Below, piece after piece: positions 58,773 to 64,000 of a DNA stretch of 64,000 nt; position 1 is the first letter of the stretch, and every line of letters begins with the position of its first letter. The position numbers and the translations under genes are program-made. The notes beneath the pieces were generated by a model, which made no database searches, had not been told where the DNA came from, and saw only the letters and a program-made list of their open reading frames with translations. The stretch is from Halorubrum trapanicum (GTDB lineage Archaea > Halobacteriota > Halobacteria > Halobacteriales > Haloferacaceae), in the NCBI RefSeq assembly GCF_017873555.1, contig NZ_JAGGKE010000006.1, forward strand, positions 62,001 to 126,000, given 5' to 3'.

Positions 58773-61361
58773 ATGAGCGAGGCGCCGCCTTCGGCCGGCT
58801 CCGGCGCGGCCGCGCGCGACGACCCCGCCGTCTGTACGCTCTGCGAGCTCCCGACCGAGGGCGTCGACGTGACCGACGACGACGGCAACCGGTTCTGCTG
58901 TACGGGCTGCCGCGACGTGTACGGCGCGCTCGGCGACGTCGACGTGGACGCCGACGCGGTCCGCGAGCGCCGACGGGCGAACGGGGATGGCGAGGGCGAC
59001 GCCGACGCCCGCGGAGCGGACGCGACGACCGCCGCCGAGGCCGCCGACGCCGACCGCGACGTTCCGGACGGCCACGAGGCGACGTACCTGGAGGTCGACG
59101 GGATGCACTGCGCGACCTGCGAGGCGTTCATCGAGACGGTGGCGACCGACGCCGACGGCGTCAGCGCCGCGAGCGCGAGCTACGTCACCGACACGGTGCG
59201 GATCGACCGCGACCCCGACGCCGTCACGGTCGACGACCTCACGGAGACGGTGAGCGGGCTGGGGTACAGCGCGTACGCCCGCGACGACGCCTTCTCGCGC
59301 CGGCAGGCGCACAACTTGGCGACGGCGCGGCTCGCGGCGGGCGTCATCGTCGGGATGGCCGTCATGCTGCAGTACATCACCCTCATCTACCCGACGTACT
59401 TCGCGTTCCCGTTCTACGACCAGCTGACCCTCACGTACCTCAACGAGGCGATGGCCTCGACCTCCGGGACGTACTTCTTCATCGTCATCGGCGTCCTGAC
59501 GACCATCGTCTTATTTTTCACCGGGAAGCCGATCCTGCGAGGCGCGTACGTCAGCGCGAGGACGCGCTCGCCGAACATGGACCTGCTCGTCGCTATCGCG
59601 GCGGTGAGCGCGTACCTCTACAGTACGCTCGCGGTGATCTTCGTCGAGTCGCCCTCCATCTACTACGACGTGACCGTCGCGATCATCGTCGTCGTCACGG
59701 TCGGCAACCACTACGAGGACTCGGTGAAAGACCGCGCGACGGAACTCCTCTCCGAGGTCACCGCGGTCCAGGTCGAGGACGCCCGCCGGCTGACCGCGGA
59801 GGGGGAGACGGAGTCGGTCGCCGTCGACGCGCTCGAACCGGGCGACCGGCTCCTCGTGCGCGCCGGCGAGCGGGTCCCGGTCGACGGCGAGGCGGTCGAC
59901 GGCGACGCCGCGGTCGACGAGTCGGTCGTCACCGGCGAGTCGCTCCCGGTCCGGAAGGTCGCGGGCGACGCGGTCGTCGGCGGCTCCGTCGTGACCGACG
60001 GCTCGCTCACGGTCGCGGTCGGCCCGGACGCGACCTCCAGCCTCGACCGCGTGGCGGAGCTGGTGTACGACCTCCAGAGCGGGAACCACGGCGTCCAGAA
60101 GCTCGCTGACCGCCTCGCGACCGTGTTCGTCCCGGCGGTCCTCGTCATCGCGGCCGTCGCCGCCGGGGCGTCGCTCGCGCTCGGCTCCGCGCCGACCGAC
60201 GCGATGCTCGTCGGCCTGACGGTGCTGATCGTCTCGTGTCCGTGCGCGCTGGGGCTGGCGACCCCGCTCGCGGTCGCCGCCGGGATCCGCGACGCCCTCG
60301 AACGCAACATCGTCGTGTTCGACGACACCGTCTTCGAGCGGATCCGCGAGGCCGACACGGTCGTCTTCGACAAGACCGGGACGCTCACGACCGGCGAGAT
60401 GCGCCTGATCGACCGCGCGGTCGACGACGACCTGCTCCGGCTCGCGGCCGCGCTCGAATCCCGGTCCGCGCACCCGGTCGGGCAGGCGATCGCCGCGGCG
60501 CGCTCCGCGGCGGACGCGGTCGACGCCGGTCCCGGCGAGACGGGCGACGACGGCGCGACGCCGGCCGTCGCGGACGGCGGCGCGGAGGAGATCGACGCGC
60601 CGACCGACGGGGGCGACGGCCCCGCGGTCGAGTCCTTCGAGAGCCACGCCCGCGGCGTCTCCGGCGTCGTCGACGGCGTCGAGGTCGTCGTCGGCCACCC
60701 CGACCTGTTCGACGAGCGCGGCTGGGCCGTCCCCGACGGGGTCCGCGAGGCGGTCGCGGACGCGCGCGACGTGGGGCGCGTCCCGGTCGCGGTCGGCCGC
60801 GACGGCGCCGCCGAGGGGTACGTCGTCGTCGGCGACGAGCTTCGCGACGGGTGGGAGGAGACCGTGACCGCGCTCGACGACTCGGGCGTCGAGGTGATCG
60901 TCCTCACCGGCGACGACGAACGCGCCGCGGCGGTGTTCGCCGACCACGACGCGATATCGTCGGTGTTCGCCGGCGTCCCGCCGGAGGGGAAGGCCGAGGC
61001 GGTCGGGCGGCTGAAGGAACGCGGCGTCACCGTGATGGTGGGCGACGGGACGAACGACGCGCCGGCGCTGGCCGCGGCGGACCTCGGGGTCGCGCTCGGC
61101 GGGGGCACCGCGATGGCCGCCGACGCCGCCGACGCCGCCATCGTCGACGACGAGCTCGGCTCCGTGGCGACCGTCTTCGAGCTCGCCCGGGCGGCGGGCC
61201 GGCGCGTGAAGGGGAACATCGGCTGGGCGTTCTGCTACAACGCGGTCGCCATCCCGCTCGCGGCGACCGGCCTCCTCAACCCCCTCTTCGCCGCGGTCGC
61301 GATGGGCGCGTCGAGCCTGCTCGTGGTGACCAACTCCTCGCGGGCGCTGTTGGACGACTGA
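58773..61361 (+). CDS. Copper-translocating P-type ATPase (P1B, CcoI/CopA-like)
   Basis: An 862-residue P1B ATPase. A Cys-rich N-terminus (CTLCELPTEG...FCCTGCRDVYG, residues 21-50) comes before an acidic linker and one HMA domain with CATC (113-116). The membrane Cys-Pro-Cys is at 489-491 (SCPCALGLATP), the phosphorylation Asp at 533 (DKTGTLT), and the hinge GDGTNDAP at 757-764. A long acidic insertion lies near residue 590. A Cys-rich domain before HMA is seen in CcoI/FixI types that load copper into cytochrome oxidase. The SafE-like gene upstream supports that role over detoxification. Confidence 0.95.
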   Translation: MSEAPPSAGSGAAARDDPAVCTLCELPTEGVDVTDDDGNRFCCTGCRDVYGALGDVDVDADAVRERRRANGDGEGDADARGADATTAAEAADADRDVPDGHEATYLEVDGMHCATCEAFIETVATDADGVSAASASYVTDTVRIDRDPDAVTVDDLTETVSGLGYSAYARDDAFSRRQAHNLATARLAAGVIVGMAVMLQYITLIYPTYFAFPFYDQLTLTYLNEAMASTSGTYFFIVIGVLTTIVLFFTGKPILRGAYVSARTRSPNMDLLVAIAAVSAYLYSTLAVIFVESPSIYYDVTVAIIVVVTVGNHYEDSVKDRATELLSEVTAVQVEDARRLTAEGETESVAVDALEPGDRLLVRAGERVPVDGEAVDGDAAVDESVVTGESLPVRKVAGDAVVGGSVVTDGSLTVAVGPDATSSLDRVAELVYDLQSGNHGVQKLADRLATVFVPAVLVIAAVAAGASLALGSAPTDAMLVGLTVLIVSCPCALGLATPLAVAAGIRDALERNIVVFDDTVFERIREADTVVFDKTGTLTTGEMRLIDRAVDDDLLRLAAALESRSAHPVGQAIAAARSAADAVDAGPGETGDDGATPAVADGGAEEIDAPTDGGDGPAVESFESHARGVSGVVDGVEVVVGHPDLFDERGWAVPDGVREAVADARDVGRVPVAVGRDGAAEGYVVVGDELRDGWEETVTALDDSGVEVIVLTGDDERAAAVFADHDAISSVFAGVPPEGKAEAVGRLKERGVTVMVGDGTNDAPALAAADLGVALGGGTAMAADAADAAIVDDELGSVATVFELARAAGRRVKGNIGWAFCYNAVAIPLAATGLLNPLFAAVAMGASSLLVVTNSSRALLDD

Positions 61362-61464
61362 CGCGGCCCGGCGGCGCTCGCCTCGCCCTCGGGCGTCGAC
61401 CACGACGCGGTCGCGTCCGCCCCTACCGCAAACGATTTTCGGCTCACGCGTGTAGACGGAAGCG

Positions 61465-62295
61465 ATGACAGACCAACAGCAGCAGCCCGCGGTTCCGACC
61501 CGCAACGGGATGCCCGTCCTCGGACTCGGCACGTGGGAGAACGACGACCCGACGCAGTGTACCGAGTCGGTCGCGAACGCGCTCGACGCCGGGTACCGCC
61601 ACGTCGACACCGCCCAGATCTACGGTAACGAGGCCGCCGTCGGCAAGGGGATCGCACAGAGCGACGTCGACCGCGAGGACGTCTTCCTCGCGACGAAGGT
61701 GTGGATCGACAACCTCGCGCCCGCGGACGTGGCCGCCTCGACCCGCGAGAGCCTCGACAAGCTCGGCGTCGACGCGGTCGACCTCCTCTACGTCCACTGG
61801 CCGGCCGGGGAGTACGAGCCGGAAGAGACGCTGCCGGCGTTCGCCGAGCTGCGCGACGACGGCCTGATCGACCGGATCGGCGTCTCCAACTTCGAGCCGC
61901 ACCACCTCGACGCCGCGACCGACGCGCTCGGCGAGGCGCCGTTCGCGAACCAGGTCGAGATGCACCCGCTGCTCCGGCAGGAGGAGCTCCGCGAGTACGC
62001 CGACGCCAACGACGTGGAGCTCGTCGCCTACTCGCCGCTCGCCCGCGGCGAGATCCTCGACGACCCGGCGATCGTCGACATCGCGGAGAAACACGGCGTC
62101 AGCGCGGCGCAGGTGAGCCTCGCGTGGCTCCGCGAGACGGGCGTCACCGCCATCCCGAAGGCGACCGGGGTCGACCACATCCGCGACAACCTCGCGAGCC
62201 TCGGCCTGGAACTCGACGACGAGGACGTCGAGGCGATCGACTCGCTCGGCCGCAGCGACCGCCAGCTCAACCCCGACTTCGGGCCGGACTGGTAG
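61465..62295 (+). CDS. Aldo/keto reductase
   Basis: A 276-residue NAD(P)H-dependent reductase with a TIM barrel. The catalytic tetrad is complete: Asp in YRHVDTAQIY, Tyr in AQIYGNE, Lys in ATKVW and His in LYVHWP. QVEMHPLLRQEELREYA, VAYSPLARG and AIPKATGVDHIRDN form the cofactor site. Family members reduce aldehydes and keto sugars. It starts 103 bases after the copper ATPase and has no clear functional tie to it. Confidence 0.93.
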   Translation: MTDQQQQPAVPTRNGMPVLGLGTWENDDPTQCTESVANALDAGYRHVDTAQIYGNEAAVGKGIAQSDVDREDVFLATKVWIDNLAPADVAASTRESLDKLGVDAVDLLYVHWPAGEYEPEETLPAFAELRDDGLIDRIGVSNFEPHHLDAATDALGEAPFANQVEMHPLLRQEELREYADANDVELVAYSPLARGEILDDPAIVDIAEKHGVSAAQVSLAWLRETGVTAIPKATGVDHIRDNLASLGLELDDEDVEAIDSLGRSDRQLNPDFGPDW

Positions 62296-62310
62296 CGCGA
62301 GACCCGCCGC

Positions 62311-63774
62311 TCACTCGGACGCTCGCGGCAGCGACACCGTGATCCGGTTACCGCGCGCGCCGTCGAGCGAACGGCCCTCGCCGCGCTCGTTGCCGGCCGC
62401 GTCTCGGCCGTCGCGCTCGCCGCCCGTTATCCCGGCGTCGACCGCCACGGTCCCGTTCGACAGCTCCACGCTCCAGTAGACGAGCCAGAACCCCAGCCCG
62501 CTGCTGTGGTAGACGTGAGTCATGTCGTGGTCGCCGGTGAGCACGTCGGCCTCGACGGCCGGGATCGGCGGGAGGTCGTCCTCGACGACGAGTTCCGCTC
62601 CCGCCTCGGTGCGCCGCAGTCGCACCGTCACCGTCGGGTTCTCGCGGTCGGCGTGCTGAAACGGGTTCTCCAGCAGTTCGGTCACCGCCGACCGCAGCTC
62701 CGCGCGGCCCGTCACCGCGACCTCGTCGAGCCCGTCGACCTCGATCGAGCCCGCCGGGTACCGCTCCCGCACGCGCTCGACGCACTCCGCGACCACGCTC
62801 CGGAGGTCGATCCGATCGGTCTCGCGGTGGTCGGTGATCAGCTCGATGATGTCGCGTTCCTTCTGTGCGGTCTCGAGGAGCCCCTCGCCGACGCGCCGGA
62901 TCACCGCGGTGTGTTCCGCCGACTCCGGCACGTCGGTCTCCAGTTCCTCCAGCTCGCCGAGGACGACGTTGAGGTCGTTCCGGAGGTTGTGCCGCAAGAG
63001 GTTGTCCATCACGACGAGCTGTCGCTCGCGCCGCCGCCGGTCCGTGACGTCCTTCGTGAACCCCGTGATCCGGATCACCTCGCCCCCTTCGGTGATCGGC
63101 TCCCCCTGTACCCAGACCCACCGGTTGTAGTTCTCCGCGGCGTTCACCCGGTACTCGATGTCGACGGACGCGCCCCCGGAGAGGGTCTCCATGGCCTCCC
63201 GGACGGCGGGCCGGTCGTCGGGGTGGATCGCGTCGAGGAACGCCCCGGGATCGCCGCGGAGCTCGTCGACCGACGCCCCGTAGATCTCCTCGTAGGCCGG
63301 GTTCACGAAGAGGAGCTCCGACCAGTCGGCGTCGAACATCCAGAGCACGTCGCTGGAGACCGCCGCGATCTCCCGGAGGTTCGAGGCCGCCTCCGCGCGC
63401 TGGCGCTCCGCCCGGACGCGGTCGGTGACGTCGCGGGAGCTGACGACGAACCCGTCGAGCGCGGGGTCGGTGAGGTTCGACATCCGGCTCTCCAGCCAGA
63501 CCCACGACCCGTCGCTGGCCCGGTGGCGGTACTCCGCCGTGACCTCGGTGAACTCCGCGGCGCGAATCGCTCCCTCGAACGTTCGTCGCACCCCCTCTCG
63601 CTCGTCCGGGTGAACGTACTCGAAGGCGCTCGTCCCGACGATATCCGCGGGTTCGTAGCCCAAGATCCGCTCGACGGCCGCGTTGACGTACGTGTACGTC
63701 CCCTCCTCGTCCAGCAGGGCGACCTTGTCCTGTGACTGATCGAGCAGCAGGCCGTGCGGCTCGGACCGACTCAT
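62311..63774 (-). CDS. Two-PAS-domain sensor histidine kinase with altered G1 box
   Basis: A 487-residue soluble sensor. PAS1 (residues about 15-125) and PAS2 (about 135-250) precede the kinase. The phospho-acceptor is His262 in LLRHNLRNDLNVV, and the N-box Asn is Asn370 in ELLENPFQHAD. The G1 box, normally DDGPGIP, reads DDLPPIP (399-405); the G2-like SSGLGFWL is present. No membrane segment is seen, so it senses a cytoplasmic signal, possibly redox or light through a PAS cofactor. No response regulator gene is adjacent. Confidence 0.9.
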   Translation of the reverse strand: MSRSEPHGLLLDQSQDKVALLDEEGTYTYVNAAVERILGYEPADIVGTSAFEYVHPDEREGVRRTFEGAIRAAEFTEVTAEYRHRASDGSWVWLESRMSNLTDPALDGFVVSSRDVTDRVRAERQRAEAASNLREIAAVSSDVLWMFDADWSELLFVNPAYEEIYGASVDELRGDPGAFLDAIHPDDRPAVREAMETLSGGASVDIEYRVNAAENYNRWVWVQGEPITEGGEVIRITGFTKDVTDRRRRERQLVVMDNLLRHNLRNDLNVVLGELEELETDVPESAEHTAVIRRVGEGLLETAQKERDIIELITDHRETDRIDLRSVVAECVERVRERYPAGSIEVDGLDEVAVTGRAELRSAVTELLENPFQHADRENPTVTVRLRRTEAGAELVVEDDLPPIPAVEADVLTGDHDMTHVYHSSGLGFWLVYWSVELSNGTVAVDAGITGGERDGRDAAGNERGEGRSLDGARGNRITVSLPRASE

Positions 63775-63852
63775 CTCCTCACTCTCGTTCGCGTACCTCC
63801 ATAACCGTCACGGCGGTCTCCGGGTCCCGAGAGCGCTCCGCCGGACGACGGC

Positions 63853-64000
63853 TCAAACGTGCTCGGCGAGGAAGTCGACGATCTCGCGGTACGCCTCGAT
63901 CCGGTTGTCGAGCTTCGCGAAGCCGTGCCCCTCGTCGTCGAAGATCAGCTTGCGGACCGGAACGCCCTGCTCGCGCGCCTTTTCGACGATCTGTTCGGCT
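63853..64000 (-). CDS. S9-family prolyl oligopeptidase/acylaminoacyl-peptidase, C-terminal fragment
   Basis: Only the last 48 codons lie in the window; the gene continues past 64000. It reads EQIVEKAREQGVPVRKLIF then DDEGHGFAKLDNRIEAYREIV. The GHGF block carries the catalytic His of alpha/beta-hydrolase serine peptidases of family S9, and the following helix closes the fold. Substrate specificity cannot be judged from this fragment. Confidence 0.85.
   Translation of the reverse strand, partial: AEQIVEKAREQGVPVRKLIFDDEGHGFAKLDNRIEAYREIVDFLAEHV

Overview
The window is a stretch of haloarchaeal chromosome. The signs are high GC, very Asp/Glu-rich proteins, leaderless genes with TATA boxes about 25-30 bases before the start codon, a halorhodopsin, GTG starts, and many small haloarchaea-only families. 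A Halorubrum-like genus is likely but is inference. No tRNA, rRNA or CRISPR array was seen.

Layout. 1-4878: a siderophore/iron ABC uptake cluster (partial binding protein, odd flavoprotein, permease, ATPase, second binding protein) with iron-box palindromes. 4965-12003: a haloarchaeal protein of unknown function, then a TrmB-type regulator, an alpha-amylase and a divergent GH15 glucoamylase. 12020-16573: a repeated structured element, hisF, a glycosyltransferase and a TnpB insertion element. 16726-24328: F420-type oxidoreductase, methyltransferase, TRAM protein, an HTH-10 regulator divergent from a cytochrome P450, a DapA-family aldolase, and cysteine-cluster and Rieske proteins. 24409-27753: a pabB-pabA-pabC operon. 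28491-34575: membrane protein, aroE, DUF373, S49 protease, coiled-coil protein and a riboflavin-pathway reductase. 34672-39047: a second iron ABC system with a linked HTH regulator, both preceded by iron boxes. 39093-47717: metG, a ThiR-like regulator with dcd, NfeD and pyruvate kinase. 48304-53764: thi4, a translation/transcription/KEOPS/prefoldin cluster, guaAA, truD and pth2. 53884-64000: halorhodopsin with a Bat-type upstream site, a carotenoid desaturase, an HTH-10 regulator, a copper group (halocyanin, SafE-like protein, copper P-type ATPase), an aldo/keto reductase and a PAS histidine kinase.

The most unusual feature is a family of four intergenic elements (12020-12286 +, 29062-29471 -, 47835-48230 +, 49331-49589 -). 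They share a conserved core, and three helices keep their pairing although the sequences differ. Three copies begin with a TATA box inside a palindrome. Short palindrome cassettes vary in number and position between copies. In copy 1 the apical loop is inverted relative to the other three. Three copies also carry 3' tails made of units of about 58 bases that contain their own TATA-like box. I do not recognise this family; it looks like a dispersed structured RNA or mobile palindromic element.
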